From Polyodon spathula (lineage: Eukaryota; Chordata; Actinopteri; Acipenseriformes; Polyodontidae): DNA of 64,000 nt. Below, in pieces: positions 16,441-64,000 of the stretch (its first letter is position 1; every line of letters begins with the position of its first letter). The notes beneath the pieces were generated by a model that saw nothing but the letters and a program-made list of their open reading frames with translations, ran no database searches and was not told where the DNA came from. The stretch covers positions 2,941,001 to 3,005,000 of the forward strand of contig NC_054553.1 of assembly GCF_017654505.1 (NCBI RefSeq). Reading direction: 5' to 3'. Made by a program: the position numbers and the translations under genes.

Positions 16441-17317
16441 ATAATTGTTACAACAACTTGTTGATATGGTAACAACATTGTAACACTGTAAATTTAAGTA
16501 GTCAATTATGGGGATCCTATACCTGTGACTTCGTTTTGCGATACATATTGAAACACTTTCAAAACCTTTGTATTGAACAATGTATTTAGTCTGATGTTCT
16601 GATCTAAACATACTGACTGTCCTCTTCTGTTTTGATATGTTAGCATCATTTTGTCTGTGAATTTTTTTTTAACTTAAGGCTGTATTGGGATGCGGTAAGG
16701 ACAAGCATTTTCTGTGGCATTCTTCAATGTAAAAGTAAGTCTAAAGCAGTGGAATCAGGTGAATGCAATGACTAAGTCTTGGGGCGCTGCTCCAAAAAGG
16801 GAGGGACTGGGACCGAGAAGAAGAGCTGCTACCAGGGTGATGCAAAACTGCAAGAATTTAAAAGCTGCAATATGATTTTGGAAGACGTGGATCATACAGA
16901 GTAGGACTCGTAGCTGCAGGAGCCGCTCCACAGCATATCCCAAGATGAAGAATTCACTTCTCTGGCTGCCTAGCGATACTGACTGGAATGAAACGCATGT
17001 ATTTTGCATTTTGTAACTTACATTAATAAAGCTGTTAAACTTGTTTGAGCCTCTGTGACACTGAATACAGCATTTACAACACTGCGATACAAACAACGCA
17101 ATATAGTTTCTTTGAATCTTGAACTATTCCTAGATGTGATTTTTTTTTTTTTTTAAATATGAAATAATATAAATATTTGGCCATTACGAGGTACAGAGGT
17201 TAATTTCTTTCTTTTTTCCCTATCAAACGTGTTTAATTAAAAGGTAGTGAAGCGCAACTGAAAGACGCTGGTATGAATGCCACTTCCTTGTTTTCTTGTC
17301 ACATCAGGTGCGAAAGG

Positions 17318-17331
17318 GCGCCCTTTAGTGG
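17318..17331 (-). promoter_or_regulatory. CTCF-like motif between XIAP and THOC2
   Basis: Minus strand reads CCACTAAAGGGCGC, 13 of 14 positions matching the vertebrate CTCF core CCACYAGRKGGCGC. It lies in the spacer between the two divergent promoters, where an insulator would be sensible. Motif match only. Confidence 0.4.
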
Positions 17332-17665
17332 CAAGCACTTTCATTTTTGACATGTTATTGTAACACACAACGATAAACAAATCAAATCCTAACTGAAAGT
17401 AGAATATACATTAACACATCACATGCGTGATGCATATTACTGGATGCTGGCGTTTGTATGTCTATCACACTACATAATGCATACAATAAAATATTTTTAA
17501 CCTTATTATATATTAAATGAACTTGTGCATGTCTTAGCCTTATCTTTCATATTCATAGTATGCTACGGTGGCTTTGACGTGCAAAACAAAAACAATATAC
17601 CAAAAAAAGGTGTTTTAAAAGTGGCGTGCGAAAAGGATGTTTCGCAAGTACATGTGATTTAAAAG

Positions 17666-17675
17666 TATATATATA

Positions 17676-17720
<45 letters not shown>
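17666..17720. repeat. TA microsatellite upstream of THOC2
   Basis: About 55 bp of TA, roughly 320 bp before the THOC2 start codon. Confidence 0.9.
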
Positions 17721-17723
<3 letters not shown>

Positions 17724-17899
17724 AAACGTGCATTTTTTTTACAACGTGTACATCTTCCGTGGGATCCATTTTGTTCAAAGCAACACCTAGCATGCACCTA
17801 AGTTGGGTAGCAAAATGTTTTGTGGTTGCGTTGTTGTACTGTGTTGTACCTGATCAGTTTTATTCGAAACGCTTCATATTCTCTGCCTTTTCTAAACTG

Positions 17900-18036
17900 C
17901 ACCACACAAGCCCCGAGACAAAAACTTGTTGTAAAATATAAACTTCAGCCAGCCCGTCCCGGCATGCAGCTGAGAGTGTCCTTTGACCCGGCGCTCTGTG
18001 CTAAACATCCGGGCTAAGTGCGGTATAGTGGGGAAG
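17900..18036 (+). promoter_or_regulatory. THOC2: THOC2 promoter and 5' UTR region
   Basis: A short CpG-richer segment directly upstream of the THOC2 ATG, with no TATA box at a clear position. The ATG at 18037 has GGGAAGATGGCGG context, a strong vertebrate initiation site. The TSS cannot be fixed by eye. Confidence 0.5.
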
Positions 18037-55334
<37,298 letters not shown>

Positions 55335-55335
55335 T

Positions 55336-57278
55336 GTATGTTGATTGCAGCCATCAAGGTGAGGAATCATGCTTGCTGTTAAAAACCTATTCTTATTTTG
55401 CAACACTTAATCAACATGCCAGATGGCATATGCACAGCCTTGAAGGGAGAGTTGGAGTTGCATGATTTTTTTCATTAACAGTAAGTTCTAGGTTCATGCA
55501 GGGACACGTCACTCTCCTACACTGCATTTTAATCAAATATTTATTGTTTTATGAAAACAACAGTTTGTGACTGGCTTATTGTATATCCACAATTCATAAT
55601 TTATAACGTTTTCTATATCTGTGTATTTTAACTGGGGGATGAGAAACTAAACGAGACACCTTTATTTTCACAAACCTGAAAACTGTGGGGTAAAAAGAAC
55701 ACGTGGCCTCTGTTTGTTTATTTCTGTATTTTCTCTGCTTCACAAACCTGTATACTTTCCCAATTCCACATTACAGTCAATGGTCTTTTGCATGTCCCAT
55801 TTTTGACCAAGAGGACCCAGTTTTAAATTGAACTACAGTTGTTGTAAGAGTGGTGTGTTAACAACATTTAGTAGAAAATGTTACTAATTCTGTGGCTAGA
55901 GATAACATCTGTAGACTCAGCTACAGCCGTGTTGAAAAGAGCAACTAATCATGTTTAAGCCACAACAGTCCAAGCAACTCTGAAGTAATGGTTTAACTTG
56001 GAATGCTTGTGTGGAATTTGTGGTCAGCAGTCAATCATATACTTGAAGTATTTTAATGCTAATTTTAACTGCCTACAAATTGTAGTTCATCAACAGAAAG
56101 TCTTTATGTATATATAAAAAGACAAAAAAATGTTCCAGTAATCATTTCAGATGAACAGTTTTCTGAATAGCTCTATACAATGTTAACTATTGTCTCCAGT
56201 AATGCTGAAGAACATATAATTATGGTTGGTAAATAAAAAAACTTGCCAAGTTGCTGCCTACCTGTTTTTCTCTTTAGCTATAATGTTATGAAAACTGACT
56301 AATTTTGTTAACTGAAATATATACATACAGCTTGCGTTCTGATTTATATTTTTCCAAAGAAATGTATTTGGTACTTAACTCTTAGTGGTCCATTTATTCA
56401 GCCCGTCAGGCGTGTCATGTGCAATTTATTTTCACATGTGCGATTTTATTTTACACGCACTGTTTAAAGGGGTCCCCCCCCCCCCCCCCCCCCCCCCCCC
56501 CTGCACTGCACATCAACAGGACACTCAGTAATACATATCCAGCTCTGCCCCCCTACCCCTTGTCCGCTGTATTTATCGCATACCTCTTCATAGTCGTGCA
56601 TACTGATAAATCATCTCCTGATCACTCGTTTTATCACCAAACTCCTCAATAATGTGATCCAAGTCTTTTATTACTGTAACATCTCAAAAAGCTCCACAAA
56701 TGTCAGTGATAGTCTTTGAGCGCTGGATGCGGAAGCAGCTATCTTCCTTGTTTGAGTCCGTGTTATCTCTCTGGTGCATGTGTATTGCTCAGATCCGCCC
56801 CCTTTTTTTTCGACTTCTCTCGGCTCCTATTGGTCTCACTCGGCCATTGAAAGTTTTTCTCGGCATTTTCCTGAAAAAAAAAAAATAGTGACCTGTGCTT
56901 GACGTCTTTTTGATGATGTCGGACATGGTCCGACATCAGACTGGAAAGGTAAAATTGTAATGTCGGACCTCGTCTAATGTAGGACCGCAAAGGGTTAATG
57001 GGTTAAAAGGTATTCCTGAATGAAAGGAGGAGGGATATAAACTAAAACCCCTCCTGTAGGAAACAGTTGAGAAAACAACAGATGTGACGCTAGTAGGACC
57101 CACCCCCTGATACCCCTTTAAAACAGCAGAGGCGAGTAGAGTCGGCAGCGCTTTATAATCTGTAATGCAGATCACTGTAATATCCCTCCTGGGCTTTCAA
57201 GTGGGACCAGCAGGGCACAGGGAGGAGGCGTGTTTGTGTGTGCACTTGTTGTCTGACCTGTGGTCATTGTTGTTTCAG
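55336..57278 (+). other. THOC2: Candidate 3' UTR intron of THOC2
   Basis: One base after the TAA stop the sequence reads GTATGT, a good donor. At 57278 a strong acceptor (TCATTGTTGTTTCAG) precedes a segment beginning ATGGAATATGCC. A junction this close to the stop would not trigger nonsense-mediated decay. The interval contains a piggyBac-type element and a poly(C) run, consistent with intron rather than UTR. Inference from splice signals only. Confidence 0.5.
56375..56998. mobile_element. piggyBac-type non-autonomous element, about 624 bp
   Basis: Left end TTAACTCTTAGTGGTCC and the complement of the right end TTAACCCTTTGCGGTCC agree at 14 of 17 positions, with TTAA at both outer edges as in piggyBac insertions. 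Near the right end is a perfect 10-bp-arm palindrome, GATGTCGGAC ATG GTCCGACATC (56915-56937). No transposase frame. A 27-bp-class poly(C) run lies inside at 56475-56501. Confidence 0.65.
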
Positions 57279-58105
57279 ATGGAATATGCCGTCGGCTGCC
57301 ACAGTCCCTGATTTTACTAAAATGCACCTGGATGCTGTGGAGTTAGGCTTTTATTGTTTTTCCTTTTTGTACGGATCACCGTGAAAACAGAGGACCCAGC
57401 TCAAGTATAACTTGTTTATTTACTGGCTGCGCAAGTATTCTTTGTTGTTTTGCCCAAAAAATAAAAATTGTGTGTTTGTGTCTTTTTAAGCAGATCTTTT
57501 TTGTTATGTTCCTGTGTATTTTCAGTAAACCTGTACTATGAGCACAATATGCTGCAAACAAGACAATGTAATTGAGTTCAGACTGTTCCTACAGATTTTC
57601 CACAGCCCAGCCTGTGCTTTTATGAATTCCCTGCAAATGGAAAAGCATTTGTGTTTGTTGTCAGTGTTTCCCCATTACAAATATACTTATTTTTGCATTT
57701 ATCTCGTTTGGGCTCCATTTTATTTATTTTTTATTTTGAAGCCATGTATACTTAGCAGTAGCTCTGTTTCAGATTTTGAAAATGGTCTATTTGTATATTA
57801 TGTATACAATAATAAAATGGTTGCCTGTAATTAAAATCAGATTATTTGTTAGTTTCATTTCAAATGTTCCTTGAATTTTTTTTTTTTTTTTGTGTGTGTG
57901 TGTGTGCGTGTTTTTAAATGAATTGTATAAAAGTTGAATAACTTGATGACACAAATAGAAGTATGGCTTGTATAACTGCAGATTTGTATTGCCAACATTT
58001 AGTCAAAGTTTCAGAATTACTTTTTAGCAATTTTTATCTGCTGTATTCTGCCAGTGTAAGCTTTTTTTTTTTTTCCTAATAAAAAGTTTTCTCAGTGGGT
58101 CATAA
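57279..58105 (+). other. THOC2: Candidate THOC2 terminal 3' UTR exon
   Basis: Follows the acceptor at 57278 and contains AATAAA at 57460, 57811 and 58078. The last is followed by a GT-rich TGTGTTGTGTG stretch, typical of a downstream cleavage element. This would make 39 exons in total. Non-coding frames here have no similarity. Confidence 0.45.
58078..58083 (+). terminator. THOC2: Candidate THOC2 distal polyadenylation signal
   Basis: AATAAA about 35 nt before a GT-rich element. Proximal alternatives are at 57460-57465 and 57811-57816. Confidence 0.4.
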
Positions 58106-58109
58106 ATAA

Positions 58110-61100
58110 CTGTGTTGTGTGCCTCATTCTTTATGCTGTGGGAAGATACATTGTTCCATGGACATTTGAAGTGTTAATACCTGCTGTCAAGCTGAATTGA
58201 TAGGTTTAATTGACCAGCTGAATGATTCGAGCTGTGCAATGCAAATTGGTACTGTTTTATGTACTGCAGCGTTTTCTTATTATTTTATAAGCATTTGTTA
58301 AGATTAGGAATGACAGTGATTGGGGGAAATTTGAACTTGCTTTATAATGTTAAATACAGTGCCAGCAGCATAGTCTGTCCTATTGTGAACTTCTTGCGGT
58401 TTAATGTAACCAGTATGCCAATAGGCTCACGTTGCTTCTTTTAAGTGTGTTTATTTGGGGGGAGCTAACACAGGGGGGCTATGCAATTGTCTCAATGTAA
58501 ATGTATAATATAAAGACTCAGAGCTGCTGGAAATAACAAAAGCAGCTTCTAAATTGATTTTGTTGCTAGCCATGCATTTCTAGCAACAGTACAGTATAAT
58601 TGCTGCTTTTTGGTTTTTAAGCCTTACTACAACAAAAAAAAAATGAAATCGGTGCTTATCCGATAAACACTGGAAATGGTTACTGAATTTGTTGACTTTC
58701 CCTGTGGAAAAATAAAATACAGTAACAGTGAATGAAATCCATGTTTCAGTGGACTTTAATCCTTTCCACGTGGACTGCACACTGTAACAGGAAGAGACGG
58801 CATGTTTAAAACCCTCCAAGGACAAGCGTTCTTGTAGTTTCACATTCCATCTTTCTACATTTCTGCGTCAAATTATACATGTGACATGGTTTCAGATTCA
58901 ATTATTTCTTCCTAATTGAGACAATGTTCCCGGAGACCTGACAGAAACAATCTCAAGGGCAAATTTTAAACCAGCAGCTTGCAGTGCAACAAAGGACTTG
59001 GGGTCCTATTTAGCGTTAATTCGTTGACTTCACCATTGACATTAGTTAGGTTCAATGGTATAAAAAAATATATATCTTCAGCTGTGGTCTTCTGCAGGAA
59101 AGGATTTCGCCTCTGCTGCAGCATAATGCTGAAACTTTCCCTTATACTATACCATATAAAACTATGGGAATAAAGGGTAATTGCCTGAATATTTGTTGGT
59201 GCCACCACCTGTAACATTAAAAACCTTGAAAACTCCTTTACGATAAAGCACAAATAACGCAAACAATGTGCAAACCATCAGCTTCAAGTGCCATTTTATA
59301 TGGCCCTTACTATTGTGAGTTACTTACTGTTCTGCATTCTGTTGCTCCATACTCAATTATTACTAAAATTCTCAAAATCTGGTTAGCTGGTTGAATGGGC
59401 TACTGGGACTTGCAGCCCATCTCAATTCCATGTCACAATGTAACCTGTGTAGGCTATACGTAGAGCTGGTGGGGAGAGCTGATTCCAAAATCACATGATT
59501 TGACAGGAATGAGAAAGACTGAAAGCCAAGTCCATGCAGATTGAGACGATTAGAACTCTAAATGGGAGCAACAGAACTTATGATTAAAAAATAAAAAAAA
59601 GCTACTTTAATGAAAACATGCAAAAAAAACTGTGCAGAAGGGTTACATTGGGCAGTGTATAGTCTGAACCAATACTTCTCTCCATCAGAACAGCTATGCA
59701 GAATGTTTCATATAAACTAAAGCATAGTATCAGGGTTTTAACAGACTAGTTTAACAGGTTTACGATGGTCAGTTTTCAGCTGCTGATAAAAAAAGTAAAC
59801 TTGTAAAAGTACTCGTAACCACTACAATTCCAGCATCTGTGGAGGAAGCGCTGTCTGTGTTGCAAACATATTTGTTGTTGGTCAATGAAAAGAGAATATT
59901 TTTACATGGAAACATATGATGTTATTGCTGTAAGAGCAAATAGGCTACAGCAGATCAAATAATCAATTAGTAATTAGTAAAATCCCAAATGTTCAAAATC
60001 ATTTCATTTAATGATACAATCAGTGAGTTGTTAAATACTCGTAAAGACATAAATCTATCTAGTTATCTCGTTAGCTAGCTATATTTCTATTCATATATAT
60101 GTCTTGTTAAGTTATAGTAACTGTACAATAACATCAGTGCCTTTGTAGTTCTGATCTATTTCAATACTGGCCTAAATGAGCAGAAATGCCACACTCAGAT
60201 TGGCACCAGTTGTGAAAAATCTCTTGTTAAATTCAGTGGAGATCTGTTCTTTTCAGCTTGAGGTCTTGTTAAACTGAATACTATTAGTTTATCTTGAAAA
60301 ATAACCATCTGTACAAAGCTTTAGGGAATTCACACACATTAGTGGGCTTGCAAACTTTTGCCATTTTTAATTTTCAAACACACAGCCGAAACAATTGGTG
60401 TGCTGCCTCTGGAAAGAGAGGCCCAAAGGCACAGCAGTTAAACATCTAAATAATTCAAACCGCATGCTGACTGTTCTTTTCACACTTCTTATTTTTTCTT
60501 CTTTTAAATAATGTATGCCTTTTATTGCAATCTGTCAGCTACCAGTTATGGAAAGAGAGCTCTTCGTTTCTAACCTTTTTAATTCACAGCGACTAAAAGG
60601 GTCTTTGACGGGATTCTTTTTAAATCTTCCTGCTGTGGTTCCCCTTTTTTTCCAAAGCCCTTGTATAGGACGCATTGAAAACTGCAGCTCAAGGAGTGAG
60701 TTCAGCAGCAGGATGTGTTGGAGCTGCTGTTATTAGGGATACAGTGTCTGTGGTGCTCCAGGGAGCCCCAAAATCAGTCTTCCAGGCTGCCAATCTGTAA
60801 AGTAGAACAGCCAACAGGGGAGCTCTCCTTGACTGCAGAATGCCAATGACATGCCCTGAAATAAACTTCCCAATGCAGTGATTTCATACGTGAGGATTTT
60901 TATCTCGGCAAAATATTTCACATACCAAGTGATGGCAGTCAGAGCACTCGAGTAGTAGAAACCGAGCTACGAGCCAAGGAAGGTCGTCTGACAGGCTGAA
61001 GCAAGTGGTGATTCATTTCTTTGAAGTAGTTTATTAGTGCATCAGCGGCCATTCAGTAATATGCAAGGAGTTTGAATTTGGATAATGCTAGCTAGTGCTA

Positions 61101-61717
61101 TTGTAAGGTACTGTATTTAAACTACTTAATTTTACTAATCACATGCTTGTTGAAGTTGTGCTGAGTTGGTACACCTGTAGTGCCTACTCAGCTAGGTACT
61201 GTCAATCCAGAGCTGCCCAATGCTGTCTTTCAAGCAATATTTAACCATCGTGCTGAATTAAATCCGATATTGATGCCTATCATTGAACATTTACATTGAT
61301 TTAATTCAGGTCATAGCAAGATCAGATGACCAGACCAGACACTGGTGATTAAACGTTAAACTGTGCTGTAGTTTTGTTATGCTGAGTCATCATAATCTAT
61401 AGCAATGGATAAAAGTACATTAGTTTCCCTAATAAAAAGATATATGGATCGTTCTGTGATACAAAAAAAAAAAAACAGTAAGATACACAGATTAGAGAAC
61501 TGTGTTTAGACGTGTGTCTTTTAAATTGTAAAAGGGGCCGTTTATCTTGTGTCCTGCGTTACTGGTTTTATGGTGTGAAACGTGTATAACTAGAAGGAAC
61601 ATTAAAAATGAGAGAATTCCAAACATTTATCTGCAATCTATACATTTGTTTTCTGGCTGGTCATGGTATGTTTTAATCAAAAAGGTGGGTTAAATAATTC
61701 AAATGAGTTTTCTTTAA

Positions 61718-61788
<71 letters not shown>

Positions 61789-63180
61789 TTGTGTGTTACT
61801 GTGGATGGGCTAATCCATATGCACACTACAGTATGCTGTTTCTCCATACGGGTACTGTTGATATGTCAAGTAAGCCCTTACTGTATGCGCCCTTGAAAGC
61901 ACAGCTACTTTCTCTATTCCTTTGTGTAGGCTGAAGTTGTTTTCTAGGGCAGTAATCCTAAATAAGGGCAGCTGAGTTTCTAACTGACTTCTTGCTGCTT
62001 TCTGTGCTGTGTTGTGAAACACTCACCCACTTCTTGAGCTACTTTGGAGAAGTCGCTAATGTTGTTTCCACAGGAATGCAATTGTAAATCATGTATGAGC
62101 ACTGAGCTTCACTTCATTCATCTTCAAAACGCAAGGCCAAACAGGCCACCTGCGTGTTAACTCAACTACACAAGCTGTTCCCGGTCTTCGCAATGTGACG
62201 GCACTGCCTCCGGACTTGCAGCTACACAATGACTTTTCTGAGCAAACCTTTAACATTCAGAAACCCTCCGGACCTGATCTGAACTTGTTGTTTTGCCAAC
62301 GTCCTTTAAGATACTTACATGTGCATCAAACAGCATTGAACATACTGGTAGTCTATTTGAAGCTGAATATGAATAGAGTCAGGATGACAATCTAGTGGAT
62401 TAAAAGATGCATGACAGAGCAGAAAAAGAGTTGGTCTTCATTGTCAATTTCCCGAGGGGGCTTTCTCTACCCCCTTCATTGCTCAGGTGACGACCAAAGT
62501 TTAGCATGAACAAAAAAAAGACCTGTTTGACTGAACAGGAAAGCAACTCGTCTGCTCTGCACAGGGGCCTCTGCAATTCTTTTTATCTACCCACAGAAAC
62601 ATTGACACATGGAAACATTTTAGCACTAGCCAGGGATTATTGAAAATAAAACAAAAAAGATTTTCTTCTTCAAACTGATCCTGTGTCCCTGTTGACATGG
62701 TAGAGGAATAATAATTGGCTTCCAAACGCCATCCTGCTGCCTTCACCATCATCATTCTTACTTAATATAGATCAGAAATGTATGTGAATGCAGCATGTAG
62801 TAATCACTGGACCGGATTTACTAATCTCCATTTGAAGTCGTCATGTTAAATAAACTGTCAATGTAAGCTATTAAAGGGTAAGTAGTTTAGAATTACATTT
62901 TCATGGTAGACACAGAGCAGAATACCAACAGGACCCCCACCGGCTCTCTGTGTTAATATTTAATGTCAGCATTGTATAGCGAATACATTTTCCGAACCCT
63001 CTCCTTTTAATATTCATTCTATTTATGGTTGAGTTGGATCCCACCATAAAAAGTAGCAAGGGCATATTTAAGTCAACTAAAAATAACTGATTCTAGTTGG
63101 GGAGGATTTTAACCTTTTCAAGCTGTTTATTGGCTTTGCGAATTGAGCAGACAATTGCTCATGTGATAGTTTAAGTACCA
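58110..63180. other. Gene-poor stretch downstream of THOC2
   Basis: No coding exon, RNA gene or clear transposon was recognised. It holds small poly(A) runs and a TA microsatellite at 61723-61786. In human the next gene beyond the THOC2 3' end is GRIA3; its conserved last exon was looked for on the minus strand and not seen. Confidence 0.5.
61723..61786. repeat. TA microsatellite
   Basis: About 64 bp of uninterrupted TA. Confidence 0.92.
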
Positions 63181-63234
63181 ATTTTGAGTGTGTTTGGTGG
63201 CTCCTCTGCTCCCCCTCTACCCCTCTCCCCTTCA

Positions 63235-63420
63235 CCCCTTTCCTTCCTTCATTTTCAAATAATTGGTTAATTTACCATACAGTTAATGATAAACTAAATC
63301 TTCAATGCAAGTGAGATAGCACAGTGAGATAATTTGATAGTATGCTTTGCTGGTCCTCTTTGTGGCATTAGGTTCAAGGCCAGCTGGTTCATCCTTTTTT
63401 ATTTTCAAAGAATTGGTTAA
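63235..63420 (+). mobile_element. tRNA-derived SINE copy
   Basis: A-box-like TAGCACAGTGAGATAA (63316-63331) and B-box-like AGGTTCAAGGCC, then a tail with TTTTCAAAGAATTGGTTAAT. A second tail of the same kind lies just upstream (63250-63275), suggesting a truncated older copy. Confidence 0.55.
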
Positions 63421-63455
63421 TTGACCAAACAGTCAGTGTGAAATCCAATTTTACC

Positions 63456-63560
63456 ATGAGACCTGGTGATGCAGTGGGCTAATCCCACAGTCATCTCTCT
63501 CTGAAACCAGCAGTTCAAATCCAGGAAATCTGTGATTCGCCCTGACTAAATTGTCAATTA
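63456..63560 (+). mobile_element. tRNA-derived SINE copy
   Basis: A box TGATGCAGTGGGCTAA and B box CAGTTCAAATCC at tRNA-like spacing. Same family as its neighbours. Confidence 0.6.
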
Positions 63561-63584
63561 AAATGTATTTAAAAATAAAGGAAG

Positions 63585-63667
63585 AAGTCAGCTAGATTTG
63601 AACCCAGTACTCTAAGAACAGCAAGATAGCATGCTAGAGAATTAGCCCACTGTGCCATCTCTCTTGG
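63585..63667 (-). mobile_element. tRNA-derived SINE copy, inverted
   Basis: Minus strand reads GAGATGGCACAGTGGGCTAA (A box) and GGGTTCAAATC (B box). It faces the copy at 63456, so the pair is a head-to-head inverted arrangement. Confidence 0.62.
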
Positions 63668-64000
63668 TTTTTCATTGAATATATAGGAAATTAACAAATT
63701 CTTTGAAAATGAAAGACAAATTGGCTGGATTTGAAGGACCAGACTCACTGCATCCTATGAGCAAGTCTCAATGTACCCATGTACAATATGATCCTTTCAC
63801 TAATGTGAGATCAATAATTGACCAACTGAAAAAGGAAAAGATCTCCAGATTGGCTTGAGCTTTTAGAAAGCTGTGAGTGAAGTATCCCACAGTGATTTAT
63901 ATTGGTTGGATTGTGCCAACCGAAGAAAAATAGTTCCTATTATTCATTTGAAAACAGATTGAGTGTTAGTGTCTGTGGAGTGTTCCGTAAAAAAGGTCAC

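Larger units (their letters stand above)
15290..17900. other. Intergenic spacer between XIAP and THOC2 5' ends
   Basis: No conserved coding exon. Contains a poly(C)/poly(A) run (16102-16143), TA microsatellites (16387-16440, 17666-17720) and a CTCF-like site at 17318-17331. The open frame at 16755-17096 on the minus strand has no recognisable domain. Confidence 0.6.

Noticed and set aside
16755..17096. 113-aa minus-strand ORF between XIAP and THOC2
   Set aside because: No recognisable domain or splice context; a plus-strand AATAAA near 17016 hints at a transcript, but nothing else supports a gene.
58580..62755. Coding exons of a convergent downstream gene such as GRIA3
   Set aside because: None of the minus-strand frames resembles a glutamate receptor C-terminus or any other protein I recognise.

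Overview
This is a vertebrate genomic window from a fish-like genome. It holds intron-rich genes, a high density of TA, CA and GA microsatellites, tRNA-derived SINEs, and non-autonomous hAT, piggyBac, pogo/Tigger and mariner-type elements. The proteins are very close to human ones in sequence and exon layout. A slowly evolving ray-finned lineage such as sturgeon, paddlefish, gar or bowfin is plausible, but the species cannot be fixed from sequence alone.

Two protein-coding genes can be reconstructed completely. XIAP lies on the minus strand (coding exons 11494 down to 7760, 6 coding exons, 461 aa). It has three BIR domains, a UBA domain and a C-terminal RING. THOC2 lies on the plus strand (18037 to 55334, 38 coding exons, 1569 aa) and is the large scaffold subunit of the THO/TREX mRNA export complex. 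All THOC2 exon phases close exactly and the protein aligns end to end with human THOC2. The genes are head to head with about 3 kb between their 5' ends, as in human Xq25 (THOC2, XIAP, STAG2). The CpG-rich segment at about 2.5-3.4 kb carries a clean minus-strand splice donor. It sits where the STAG2 promoter and first exon are expected, so bases 1-3064 may be STAG2 intron 1; this is inference from synteny.

Layout: 1-2.5 kb AT-rich intron-like DNA; 2.5-3.4 kb CpG-rich promoter; 3.4-7.4 kb intergenic; 7.4-14.9 kb XIAP including a probable non-coding first exon near 14.9 kb; 15-17.9 kb intergenic with a hairpin-forming TA repeat and a CTCF-like site; 18.0-58.1 kb THOC2 with a probable spliced 3' UTR; 58.1-64 kb gene-poor DNA ending in a tRNA-SINE cluster.

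The most notable observations are in THOC2. Two of its 37 coding-region introns carry U12-type (minor spliceosome) signals: intron 17 (GTATCCTTT...AG) and the last coding intron, an AT-AC intron (ATATCCTTT...AC) whose excision restores the conserved C-terminus. A partial, decayed copy of exon 25 lies out of order in intron 23, and a 13-unit, 48-bp minisatellite sits in intron 2. In XIAP, two residues of the caspase-9/Smac-binding face of BIR3 differ from human (W323 to His, H343 to Gln). XIAP restrains caspases in the cytosol and THOC2 works in nuclear mRNA export; no functional link is implied beyond conserved adjacency.
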